Origin: Gallionellales bacterium GWA2_54_124
GTDB taxonomy: Bacteria > Pseudomonadota > Gammaproteobacteria > Burkholderiales > Gallionellaceae
NCBI GenBank assembly: GCA_001801025.1
Contig: MGWO01000013.1
Coordinates: 202,476-266,475 of the forward strand
DNA: 64,000 nt
Reading direction: 5' to 3'
Positions 11,351 to 20,493 of this stretch are shown here, piece by piece; positions within the stretch are counted from its first letter, which is position 1; the number at the start of each line of letters is the position of its first letter. The translations under genes were made by a program, and so were the position numbers. The notes beneath the pieces are model-generated. The model was not told the origin of the DNA and searched no databases. It saw only the letters and a list, made by a program, of their open reading frames with translations.

Positions 11351-12784
11351 TTATTCCTTTGGTAAGTAAGCAGTGGTCAGTGGTAAGTTGGCTGTGTTGA
11401 TTCCACTCGCCACTTCCGACTCACTACTCACCAGATGCTTTACGACGCGTTCCATTTTCATGAAGCGCGACCCTTTCACCAGCACAGTTGTGCCGTCTTT
11501 TAATTCTTTGTCCAGCACGTCGAACAGTGCCTCGATACGCTCAAAATGCAGGGCACGAGCACCGAATTCGCGCACCGCCTCCCGAGTTAACTCGCCCAGC
11601 GCATACAACTTTTCGATGCCGGATTCGCGTGCAGCAATCCCGATACCTGCGTGAAATTGCGCTGCATCCTCACCCAACTCGCCCATATCGCCCAGCACCA
11701 ATACGCGCTGCCCGCTCATTCCGGCCAGTACTGCGATCGCAGCTTTCAAAGAGGCCGGATTCGCGTTATAGGTATCGTCGATCAGCACGGCGCCGCCTCT
11801 CGCGAACTTGCGCTGCAATCTGCCGTCGACGCCGCCGAATTTTGCTAACCCTGCGACGATGCTCTCCAACGATAAATTCAGCGCGATGGCCGCAGCGGTG
11901 ACCGCAAGTGCATTGCGCGCGTTATGCTCGCCTGGCACTTGCATATCCACCGTGAAATCGCCTACAGGTGTTTTGGCATCAAGACGCAGACCCTCACCGT
12001 TCGGCTGCCATGAGCCGCTGATGTCAGACTGCACGCTTAAACCGAATTCCAGTAATGAATGCGCACCGGCAAGACTGCGCCAAAGCGGCGCAAACTCATC
12101 ATCCGCATTGATAATCGCGCTGCCGCCCGACTGCAAGCCTGAAAATATTTCGCCTTTAGCATGCGCTACCGCCTCGACCGAGCCCATACCTTCGAGATGG
12201 GCGCCGCTGGCATTGTTAATCAGCGCTACATTCGGACAGGCAATCCGCGTCAAGTAGTCGATTTCGCCCGGATGATTCATGCCCATTTCAATGACCGCAT
12301 AGCGGTGCTGCGCGTTGAGTTGCAACAGCGTCAGCGGCATGCCGATGTCGTTGTTGAAATTACCTTTGGTTGCCAGCACCGCGTCGTCCGATCCCGCCGC
12401 GATGCGCAGTACGCTCGCCAGCATTTCCTTGACCGTCGTCTTGCCATTGCTGCCGGTAATCGCCACCATCGGAATGGTGAACTTTTGACGCCAGTGCGCT
12501 GCCAGTTGCCCCAATGCGATGCGCGTATCCGCGACCAAAATTACCGGGCAGCTAAATTCCTGTCCCACCTGGAATGACTCTTCATTGACGAGCGCTGCAA
12601 CAGCACCGGACTGCATCGCTTGCGCAATAAAATCGGCGCCATCGAATTTCTCACCGCGCAACGCGATATACAAATCACCCGTTTTGATCTTGCGCGTATC
12701 GGTTGATACCGCCATAAATCGCACATCTGACGGCCCTTTAATTTTCCCGTTCAGTATTTTGGCGGCTTGTGCGAGCAACATCAT
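11351..12784 (-). CDS. murF: UDP-N-acetylmuramoyl-tripeptide--D-alanyl-D-alanine ligase
   Basis: [40 protein letters not shown]-terminal about 25 residues encoded by a heptamer array; start uncertain (ORF opens at 12811). Confidence 0.96.
   Translation of the reverse strand: MMLLAQAAKILNGKIKGPSDVRFMAVSTDTRKIKTGDLYIALRGEKFDGADFIAQAMQSGAVAALVNEESFQVGQEFSCPVILVADTRIALGQLAAHWRQKFTIPMVAITGSNGKTTVKEMLASVLRIAAGSDDAVLATKGNFNNDIGMPLTLLQLNAQHRYAVIEMGMNHPGEIDYLTRIACPNVALINNASGAHLEGMGSVEAVAHAKGEIFSGLQSGGSAIINADDEFAPLWRSLAGAHSLLEFGLSVQSDISGSWQPNGEGLRLDAKTPVGDFTVDMQVPGEHNARNALAVTAAAIALNLSLESIVAGLAKFGGVDGRLQRKFARGGAVLIDDTYNANPASLKAAIAVLAGMSGQRVLVLGDMGELGEDAAQFHAGIGIAARESGIEKLYALGELTREAVREFGARALHFERIEALFDVLDKELKDGTTVLVKGSRFMKMERVVKHLVSSESEVASGINTANLPLTTAYLPKE
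11361..11432. repeat. Two facing heptamer arrays at the murF 3' end (4+4 units, 16-nt loop)
   Basis: GGTAAGT AAGCAGT GGTCAGT GGTAAGT - TGGCTGTGTTGATTCC - ACTCGCC ACTTCCG ACTCACT ACTCACC. Confidence 0.9.
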
Positions 12785-14292
12785 GCTGTAACTCCTGACT
12801 GATTCATCCAAATTTTCAATGACTGTGTCGCCACACTCACATCGCTAAACAGATGCTTCACACCCTTAATTTCCTGATAATTTTCATGCCCTTTACCTGC
12901 AATCAACACGATATCGGTACGCCCGGCCCTAGCAATCGCATAAGCGATAGCATCAGACCGGTCGCTGATCACCTCGTGCCTGCCATCAGACATACCCGCA
13001 ATCACCTCGCCTATGATCTGCTGTGCATCTTCGCTGCGCGGGTTATCGCTGGTGACGATGCAACGATCGGCAAATTTTTCTGCAACGCGCCCCATCATGG
13101 CGCGTTTGCCGCGATCCCGATCCCCGCCGCAACCGAATACGCAAATCAGCTGCCCCGCCTCATTCGCGCCTTGACCTGCCTCACGCAGTGCCAGCAACAC
13201 TTTTTCAAGTGCATCGGGGGTATGCGCGTAATCCACGATCACCAGCGGCTGATTCAGCCCGCCCAGTTTTTGCATTCTCCCGGTGACAGGCTGCACCGCA
13301 TTCAATGATGCAACCGCGGCGTCGAGGGTCATGTCGCTTACCAGCAGCACGCCCAGTGCGCCGAGCAAATTCGACACATTGAATCTTCCTACCATCTGAG
13401 TGCACAGCACGGCCGCCCCCCAACTGGAACGAACTTCAACTTTCATTCCGTGACTGCCCATATCCAGCACCACGCCGTACACCATGCGCAGGCCGTGCCG
13501 TTCAGCCAAGCGAAGCGCTTCATCCGTCATGCCGTACCCAATCACTTCGACCGTCTTGTCAGCTAACTGCAGCGCCAGCTCCGCACCAAAGGCATCGTCG
13601 AGATTGATCACGGCATAGTTGAGCGACTGCCAGTCAAACAGCCGCCGCTTAGTTGCCGCGTAGTTTTCCATATCGCCGTGATAATCCAGATGATCGCGGC
13701 TCAAATTCGTCAGCAAGGCCACATCGAAGCGCACGCCGTTGACCCGCCCCTGTGCCAGCGCATGAGATGACACCTCCATCGCAGTCGCGCGCGCGCCCTT
13801 GTTCAGATAATCGGCTAACAAGCTATGTACGCGAATCGCATCGGGCGTGGTATTTGCGCTCGCTTGCAAGTCATGGGCGAAACCGTTGCCGAGCGTGCCG
13901 ATCATCGCGCAATTTTTTTCCGCATCATTCAGCGCCTGCGCGATCCAGTGACAGGTAGACGTTTTGCCATTTGTCCCTGTCACACCGATCATCCAGAGTG
14001 CTTTCGATGGTTCACCGTAAACGTCATCCGCCAGAAATCCCGCGTTGTAACGTAAATCAGAAATTCCAATATTGGGAACCGTCCATGCCGCGTCCCAGAC
14101 AAAATTGTGCACATCCCAAATTACGGCAGCCGCGCCCTGAAGAATTGCCTGCGCGATAAACTGCCGTCCGTCCGTCTTTTCACCGGGACAGGCCACAAAC
14201 ACGTCGCCTTTTTTCAGCGCACGACTATCCGTCACCAGATGTTTTACCTGTACGCCCAACTGTGACTGCAACTGACTCAGGGTGGGCATCAT
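12781..14292 (-). CDS. murE: UDP-N-acetylmuramoyl-L-alanyl-D-glutamate--2,6-diaminopimelate ligase
   Basis: GVTGTNGKTSTCHWIAQAL; DNPRSEDAQQI (DAP-specific DNPR motif). Confidence 0.97.
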   Translation of the reverse strand: MMPTLSQLQSQLGVQVKHLVTDSRALKKGDVFVACPGEKTDGRQFIAQAILQGAAAVIWDVHNFVWDAAWTVPNIGISDLRYNAGFLADDVYGEPSKALWMIGVTGTNGKTSTCHWIAQALNDAEKNCAMIGTLGNGFAHDLQASANTTPDAIRVHSLLADYLNKGARATAMEVSSHALAQGRVNGVRFDVALLTNLSRDHLDYHGDMENYAATKRRLFDWQSLNYAVINLDDAFGAELALQLADKTVEVIGYGMTDEALRLAERHGLRMVYGVVLDMGSHGMKVEVRSSWGAAVLCTQMVGRFNVSNLLGALGVLLVSDMTLDAAVASLNAVQPVTGRMQKLGGLNQPLVIVDYAHTPDALEKVLLALREAGQGANEAGQLICVFGCGGDRDRGKRAMMGRVAEKFADRCIVTSDNPRSEDAQQIIGEVIAGMSDGRHEVISDRSDAIAYAIARAGRTDIVLIAGKGHENYQEIKGVKHLFSDVSVATQSLKIWMNQSGVTA

Positions 14293-16043
14293 ATTTCCTC
14301 CCTGACAATTTCAGCTGGTGCTGCAATCACATTGTCCAGCGGAGCATCGTTCGGTACATTTAGTAAATGCAACGCACCTGCGACCACCTGACTGAACACG
14401 GGTGCCGCTACCAGACCGCCGTAATATTGCCCGGCGCTTGGCTCATCTATCATGACGGCAACAATCAGACGCGGTGCTGATACAGGCGCCAATCCGACAA
14501 AGGAGGCGACATATCGGTTTGAGTAATGCCGCCCGTCAAGCTTATGCGCCGTACCTGTTTTCCCCGCCACACGATAGCCTGCCACTTGCGCGAGCGGCGC
14601 CGTGCCCCCCGGCATCACCACCGATTCCATCATTACGCGCAACTGTGCTGCCGTTTTACTGGAAAATACCGGTTTGCCTGCTGCCGGCTGGTCGAGTTTG
14701 AGCATCGAAACGGGTTTGATTTCGCCATCGCCTGCAAACACCGTATAGGCACGCGCCAGCTGCAACAGATTGACCGAAATGCCGTGCCCGTAGGACATAG
14801 TGGCCTGCTCGATGGGTTTCCAGCTTTTTGCATCTCGCAACATGCCGATTGCCTCACCCGGAAAATTGCTGCCGGTGTGATGACCGAAGCCCGCATCGTA
14901 AAATGTTTGCCACATCACTTCAGGCTCCATGGACAACGCGATTTTTGCCGCGCCCACATTGCTCGATTTTTGTATCACCTGAGATACACTCAGCATGGGT
15001 TCGGCGTGGGTATCGTGAATTTTTTTATTGCCCACCGTAAACACGCCGTTTTCGGTGTTGATCATCGTATCAGGACGCACCTTGCCAATATTCAGCGCTG
15101 TGGCTATGGTGAAGGGCTTCATGGTGGAACCCGGTTCAAACACATCGGCCACCGCGCGATTGCGCATTGCCTGCGTGCTCACGCGTGTGCGGTTATTGGG
15201 GTTGTAGCTCGGATAATTGGCCAGAGCCAACACTTCGCCGCTATTCGCGTCCAGCACCACGATCGCGCCTGCCTTAGCCTGATGTTGCGCGACGGCGAGC
15301 TTTAACTCCCGATAGGCCAGATGCTGAATTTTACTGTCCAGACTTAATGCAATATCGCCACCGGGCTTCGGTGGCGTGAGACTTCCCGCATCCTCGACAA
15401 TATGACCTCGCCTGTCCTTGATCACGCGTTGACTACCCAGTTTACCGGCAAGCTGGTTCTGCAGCACCAGTTCCAACCCTTCCTGTCCGTTGTCATCCTG
15501 ACCGGTAAAGCCTAGCATCTGTGCAAATTCCTCACCGGCCGGATAATAGCGACGATATTCATGCTGCAAGGAAATCCCCGGTAAATTCAGTTTTGCCACA
15601 CTTCCTGACTGCTCAGGCGGCAACTGCCGTTTCAGAAACACAAAATCCCGCTTCACATCGGCCAGATGGTCATGTACATCGCTCACCCGCATGCCCAGTG
15701 CCTGTGCAAGCTGATTTAATTGTTGCTCGCTAATCTTAGTTTCATTGGCATCATCAATTTTGATATCGGAGGGGCTTGCCCAAACCGATTCGACTGGCGT
15801 GCTAACTGCGAGTGGCTCACCGTTACGATCTGTGATCATGCCCCGATGCGCACTGACCTCAACGATCCGGCTGTAGCGTTGATTGCCTTTCTCCTGCAAA
15901 AAATCATCCCGTATACCCTGAAGATAAATCGCTCGTCCGACCAACCCTGCCAGACACAACAACAACATCGCGAACAGCACAATCGCACGCCATCCCGGCA
16001 ATTTCGCCGCGATGTTATCGTTTGATTTAGCCGTATATTTCAT
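14289..16043 (-). CDS. ftsI: Peptidoglycan transpeptidase FtsI (PBP3)
   Basis: Class B PBP; FEPGSTMKPFTIATAL (SxxK), KSSNVGAAK (SxN), AGKTGTAHK (KTG). Confidence 0.97.
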   Translation of the reverse strand: MKYTAKSNDNIAAKLPGWRAIVLFAMLLLCLAGLVGRAIYLQGIRDDFLQEKGNQRYSRIVEVSAHRGMITDRNGEPLAVSTPVESVWASPSDIKIDDANETKISEQQLNQLAQALGMRVSDVHDHLADVKRDFVFLKRQLPPEQSGSVAKLNLPGISLQHEYRRYYPAGEEFAQMLGFTGQDDNGQEGLELVLQNQLAGKLGSQRVIKDRRGHIVEDAGSLTPPKPGGDIALSLDSKIQHLAYRELKLAVAQHQAKAGAIVVLDANSGEVLALANYPSYNPNNRTRVSTQAMRNRAVADVFEPGSTMKPFTIATALNIGKVRPDTMINTENGVFTVGNKKIHDTHAEPMLSVSQVIQKSSNVGAAKIALSMEPEVMWQTFYDAGFGHHTGSNFPGEAIGMLRDAKSWKPIEQATMSYGHGISVNLLQLARAYTVFAGDGEIKPVSMLKLDQPAAGKPVFSSKTAAQLRVMMESVVMPGGTAPLAQVAGYRVAGKTGTAHKLDGRHYSNRYVASFVGLAPVSAPRLIVAVMIDEPSAGQYYGGLVAAPVFSQVVAGALHLLNVPNDAPLDNVIAAPAEIVREEI

Positions 16044-16351
16044 GGTTTATGGCTGGTTCCGTTATCGAGAGGCGAGGACTGCCCAACCCGTATCAATTTA
16101 ATTTGTTCTTTTTTTGGTAACTGCATCTGCAACTGCTTTGTTGCTACTCTTTCCACGCGAGCGGAGGCTGCCAGCGTGCTTTGCTCTAACTGCAACTGCC
16201 CCCACTCGATTTCCATCTGGTGGGCGTGCTCTTTTTCCTGCTGCAATGCAATAAATAATTTACGCGCCTGATGCTGTGAGGTCACCACGCTCAATGCGCC
16301 TGTGATCACCAGCACCAGCAGCAGGCCCTGCAAAAATCCGTTACGCCACAT
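16040..16351 (-). CDS. ftsL: Cell division protein FtsL
   Basis: Short single-TM coiled-coil protein between rsmH and ftsI; start uncertain (ORF opens at 16369). Confidence 0.9.
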   Translation of the reverse strand: MWRNGFLQGLLLVLVITGALSVVTSQHQARKLFIALQQEKEHAHQMEIEWGQLQLEQSTLAASARVERVATKQLQMQLPKKEQIKLIRVGQSSPLDNGTSHKP

Positions 16352-17276
16352 CGCTGCGTTCTGCCACACGCATCACGGCGCTACGCGCACGCGGATTGCT
16401 ATTCAGCTCGTCCTTGCCAGCCTTAATCGCACGCCCGATTAAATTCAACTTACCCTTGGGCACTTCACTGGCACGGATAGGCACATTGCGCGGCAATTTG
16501 TCCGCATCGTTCAAATCGCGCAGGTAATGTTTGACCATGCGGTCTTCCAGTGAATGAAAACTGATGACTGCCAGTCGCCCTCCCGGCTTCAGATGAGCGA
16601 CGCACTGAGGCAACACCTGCTCTAATTCCTCGAGTTCCTGATTGAGATAAATCCGTATAGCCTGAAAGGTCCTTGTCGCCGGATTTTTTCCGGTTTCGCG
16701 GGTACGTACCGTCTTGCCAACCAGCTCGACGAGCTGCCCCGTGGTCTGGATGGGTTGAATTTCACGCGCAACAATAATCGCTCTTGCAATCTGCTTAGCA
16801 AACCGTTCTTCGCCGTAATCACGTATAACCTCCGTCAGCAAACCCTCGTCTGCCGTTTCCAACCATTGCGCGGCGGTCGAGCCGCGACTGTTATCCATAC
16901 GCATGTCTAACGGCGCATCGAACCTGAAACTAAAACCGCGCGCGGCCTCATCCAGTTGCGGCGAAGACACACCCAAATCAAGCAAAATTCCGTCAACATA
17001 CTCAACACCCAGCTCGCGCAACACCTCAGCCAAATGCGTAAATCCACTATGCACCATCTTAAAACGCGCATCCTTCCACGCCAGACCATGACTGACCGCG
17101 GTCATATCTTTATCCAGCGCAATCAGGCGCCCATTGGTGCCCAGTTGCTGCAAAATCAGTGCACTGTGCCCGCCACGGCCGAAGGTGCAATCCAGATAGA
17201 TGCCATCCGGTTTAATCGCCAGCGCCTCGACAGCCTCAGACAGCAGCACTGTGGTATGAATCAGCGCATCACTCAC
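16341..17276 (-). CDS. rsmH: 16S rRNA (cytosine(1402)-N(4))-methyltransferase
   Basis: [33 protein letters not shown]; likely GTG start at 17276 (the ATG-initiated ORF opens at 17351 inside mraZ). Confidence 0.96.
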   Translation of the reverse strand: MSDALIHTTVLLSEAVEALAIKPDGIYLDCTFGRGGHSALILQQLGTNGRLIALDKDMTAVSHGLAWKDARFKMVHSGFTHLAEVLRELGVEYVDGILLDLGVSSPQLDEAARGFSFRFDAPLDMRMDNSRGSTAAQWLETADEGLLTEVIRDYGEERFAKQIARAIIVAREIQPIQTTGQLVELVGKTVRTRETGKNPATRTFQAIRIYLNQELEELEQVLPQCVAHLKPGGRLAVISFHSLEDRMVKHYLRDLNDADKLPRNVPIRASEVPKGKLNLIGRAIKAGKDELNSNPRARSAVMRVAERSDVA

Positions 17277-17719
17277 AGCGAAAATCCTTCCAGTTCTGCC
17301 GGCAAATCGCCCGACATCAACAACAACGAGGCTTGCTGCTGCGCCTGCCACTTGACCTCATCCCACAACTCGAATTTATTACCCTGACCGATCAGCATCA
17401 CATTTTTGTCGAGCGCGGCATAACTGCGCAGCACCGGAGATATCAAAACCCGTCCTGCACTGTCCATCTGCACATCCTCGGCATGTCCCACCAACAGACG
17501 CTGCAGGGCGCGGCTTCTAGGATTGAATGCAGAGAGTTTGTTCAATTTATCGCGAATAGGCAGCCATTCAGGTTCCGGGTAGACCAGCAGGCAACCATCC
17601 GCATCTGCCGTCAGCACCAAATTTCCGGCGCAGCCACTCAGCAGTTCGTCGCGATACCTTGCCGGTATTGCGAGCCTGCCTTTGCCATCCAGATTAAGTT
17701 GTGCTGCACCTTGGAACAT
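17273..17719 (-). CDS. mraZ: Transcriptional regulator MraZ
   Basis: [27 protein letters not shown] (SpoVT/AbrB-like); first gene of dcw; start at MFQGAA. Confidence 0.97.
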   Translation of the reverse strand: MFQGAAQLNLDGKGRLAIPARYRDELLSGCAGNLVLTADADGCLLVYPEPEWLPIRDKLNKLSAFNPRSRALQRLLVGHAEDVQMDSAGRVLISPVLRSYAALDKNVMLIGQGNKFELWDEVKWQAQQQASLLLMSGDLPAELEGFSL

Positions 17720-17726
17720 TCGACAA

Positions 17727-17765
17727 CCTCCACAATTACCCACTTTTTACCACTTACACCCACTA
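17727..17765 (-). promoter_or_regulatory. Candidate MraZ operator: four GTGG-type direct repeats with 10-nt period upstream of mraZ
   Basis: Minus strand reads GTGGGTGTAA GTGGTAAAAA GTGGGTAATT GTGGAGG; CCAC on plus at 17730, 17740, 17750, 17760. Matches the known TGGGN-N5 direct-repeat architecture of MraZ boxes. Confidence 0.85.
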
Positions 17766-18342
17766 TATTGAAAAAACCCCCTTGGGTCAAGCAAAAAACA
17801 GATTTTTTCTTTAAAAGACAATGAGTTAGAGCCGAATGCTAATGAAAATAAAATATGCTTATAAAGCAATGAATTGCACAATTAAGCTAAAGTTGTTTGT
17901 AATGAACAGAAATAGACTCAGGCCTGCCGAGCTGCAATGATGACGAGGAATAAAAGCTGTCGAATGAGAAGAAAACCGGAAAATAATAATCTACATGACA
18001 GGCAAAACCGGAAGTGGCGGCAAGAACCTCAGATAGCTCGCAGTCCTTTCACCGCGTCATTCAAGCTGACTTGACTATAACGATAAAACACCTATAAGAT
18101 AGTAATCAAATACTTTCTAAATTTAGGTTTAAGCATGATTAAAAAATCCAGATTGAAAACAAGTTGCTTGTTTGCAGTGTGTATTGCAGAGCCTGCTCTG
18201 CTGTTTAACCATTATTGCTGTCACTCACAATAAAAAAAACATTACGACTTTTAAGCGCACAAAACATGCTCTCGATCATCGCGCACATGGAAGAGCATGC
18301 GATGGCCAGTATGCGGAACAGTCAACTTATTGGAGCAAGGTT

Positions 18343-18966
18343 ATGAATCAAGAAATCATCAAACGCCGCATGCCGAGTGAAGAACGGCAAAGCGAGATTG
18401 TGCGCGTCGCTATTCATCTGGCCGCCGAAAAGGGTATAGACAGCGTCACGACACAGGATATGGCCGATGCGATGAAAGTGACCCAAGGGGCTATTTTCAA
18501 GCATTTTCCGACCAAGGACGATATCTGGCTGGCCGTCATGCAGTGGATACGCGGCAAACTGATGACGGTAGTGGAAAAGGCCGCATCCGGGGCGACAGAT
18601 CCGATGGATGCGATTGAACGGATGTTCTTCGCGCATATTACTTTTATCGGCAAGCATCCTTCCATTCCGCGGTTGCTGTTTTCAGAAATGCTGCATAAAA
18701 GAAACAGTAAGCTCCGCGACCTGATTCAGGAAATCATCTCAGGTTATGAAGGGAAAATTGCCGCCCTGCTCGAAATGGCAAAAGATCAGGCACTGGTGGC
18801 GAGAGAGCTGGACAGCAAAAATGCGGCGGTGCTCTACATCGGGATGATTCAAGGGCTTTTCATGCAGGTTTCTATTTTTGGCGGCAAGCGCACCTTGCTG
18901 GAGGAGGCCAAAAAAACCTTCCCGATTTATCTGCACGGCATCAAAAAACGTAGCGATGATCTTTAA
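18343..18966 (+). CDS. TetR/AcrR-family transcriptional regulator
   Basis: N-terminal HTH (IVRVAIHLAAEKGIDSVTTQDMADAMKVTQGAIFKHFPTKDDIWLAVM); internal ATG at 18343 preferred over the ORF start at 18172. Confidence 0.9.
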   Translation: MNQEIIKRRMPSEERQSEIVRVAIHLAAEKGIDSVTTQDMADAMKVTQGAIFKHFPTKDDIWLAVMQWIRGKLMTVVEKAASGATDPMDAIERMFFAHITFIGKHPSIPRLLFSEMLHKRNSKLRDLIQEIISGYEGKIAALLEMAKDQALVARELDSKNAAVLYIGMIQGLFMQVSIFGGKRTLLEEAKKTFPIYLHGIKKRSDDL

Positions 18967-18991
18967 CAATTCACCCATGAAAGGCAGCTCA

Positions 18992-19414
18992 ATGAAAAAA
19001 AGAATCGCATTCTTGATCGGCACCCTGTTGTTTACCACGCTCACAGCCGCAGAGCCGCTTGCACTGCAGCGGGTAATGAAAGACTTGGGGAAACATATGC
19101 AAATCGTAACCGATGGCATATCCCGCGAAGACTGGGCGCTAGTTGAACACACCGCTCATCAGATCGGCGAGCATTCTGAGGCACCGCCGGATGAAAAAAT
19201 CCGCATCATCAGTTTCATGGGAAGCAATATGGGAAAATTCAAGACCTTCGACGCGCAAACCCATGAAGCCGCACATGAAATGGCAGAAGCCGCCCATAAA
19301 AAAGAGGGGCTCAAGGTGATCGCAGCCTTCCAAAAAATACAGACCGGCTGCCTTGCCTGCCACCAGACCTTCCGTCCTGCCTTCACAGAGCACTTCTACG
19401 GAAAACCCAAATAA
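18992..19414 (+). CDS. Secreted c-type (cytochrome c'-like) haem protein
   Basis: Signal peptide MKKRIAFLIGTLLFTTLTAAE; C-terminal CLACH haem motif followed by TFRP. Confidence 0.8.
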   Translation: MKKRIAFLIGTLLFTTLTAAEPLALQRVMKDLGKHMQIVTDGISREDWALVEHTAHQIGEHSEAPPDEKIRIISFMGSNMGKFKTFDAQTHEAAHEMAEAAHKKEGLKVIAAFQKIQTGCLACHQTFRPAFTEHFYGKPK

Positions 19415-19450
19415 AACCTTTTTTAAAATCATCTGCTTAAAGGGAACGTC

Positions 19451-19918
19451 ATGCAAAACTACAAATTGAGCTGGAGTCTGGTGGTCGTTTTATCCATCAT
19501 CGTCGCGCTGTTAGGTTACAAATTTACCGTAGGTGAAGTGCAACCGTCCGATGATGGCCGCCAGGCTCTCATGCTAAGTAAGGACGAACGCAATACGTTG
19601 TTGCTTGAGATGCGCAACTGGCTGCAAAACTCACAAGCCATATTGGCAGCGGCATCCGAAAAGGATTTCGATACCGTCATTAAATCAGCAAAAGCATCCG
19701 GAATGGCTGCGGAAGCCGATACACCAGGCTCGTTATTCCGAAAGATTCCCGTTGAAATGAAAGCGCTCGGTTTTGGAACACGCAAGAAATTTGACGAGAT
19801 TGCCGCCGATGCAGAACAATTCAAAGACAGCAATCGTATCGTCGCCAAATTGAGTGAAGCTATGAACAACTGCGTCGCATGCCATGCGACCTATCGTTTT
19901 ATTGAAACGGCACAATAG
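19451..19918 (+). CDS. Membrane-anchored or secreted cytochrome c'-like protein
   Basis: N-terminal hydrophobic segment; C-terminal CVACHATYR motif. Confidence 0.8.
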   Translation: MQNYKLSWSLVVVLSIIVALLGYKFTVGEVQPSDDGRQALMLSKDERNTLLLEMRNWLQNSQAILAAASEKDFDTVIKSAKASGMAAEADTPGSLFRKIPVEMKALGFGTRKKFDEIAADAEQFKDSNRIVAKLSEAMNNCVACHATYRFIETAQ

Positions 19919-20048
19919 CGCTGGATCAGGCCCAGGCCCGTCAGAACTTTTGCAAGCCGGGATCATTGCCCCCTGCAAAAGGGTTCAGTAGTAAGATTCA
20001 ACCGTATTGCAATCAACTAAAACTGACCCGGGCCGTCTAGCGCAGCAC

Positions 20049-20384
20049 TCAACGACCTCCGCGCATCCCCCCTCCTTGACCACCACCCATTCCGCCACCC
20101 GGCCCCCGGGCCGGCACGCCATCCGGAATAGCGAGGCCTTTTTCTCTGGCTTTCTCCTTCATCTCCTCATGATGCTCTTTACGTATGACCTTTCGCGCCT
20201 CGTCTAAAGTTGCATTGCGCATTTTTTTGCGCTGCTCGTTTTGCTCTTCTGATGACATCAATTGCCTGCCGGTTGTCTGCTGAATTCCGGATGGCTCCTG
20301 TGCCGCAATATCGCCCGCCAACGCGACACCAAATGACACAAGCAAAGTACCGGACAATACTGACAAAACCATTTTCTTGTACAT
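20049..20384 (-). CDS. Small secreted protein with charged helix and Gly-rich C-terminus, unknown function
   Basis: Signal peptide MYKKMVLSVLSGTLLVSFGVALA; tail GPGGGMGGGQGGGMRGGR. Confidence 0.65.
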   Translation of the reverse strand: MYKKMVLSVLSGTLLVSFGVALAGDIAAQEPSGIQQTTGRQLMSSEEQNEQRKKMRNATLDEARKVIRKEHHEEMKEKAREKGLAIPDGVPARGPGGGMGGGQGGGMRGGR

Positions 20385-20493
20385 TTTTATCTCCGATTAG
20401 AAAGTTAAAATACGATGTATCAACTTCACTTTGAGGGGAATACCGATTGTATTGCTTAAATCCGAAACTCACTACAACGGCAGACTTCATACA

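Noticed and set aside
14526-15305. 259 aa plus-strand ORF antisense to ftsI
   Set aside because: His/Arg-rich shadow ORF opposite conserved PBP motifs.
17727-17765. CCAC repeats upstream of mraZ considered as part of the heptamer family
   Set aside because: Period is exactly 10 nt, not 7, and the arrangement is explained by the known MraZ operator.
20007-20207. 66 aa plus-strand ORF near the Gly-rich protein gene
   Set aside because: Antisense to the signal-peptide-bearing ORF 20049-20384 and lacks features of its own.
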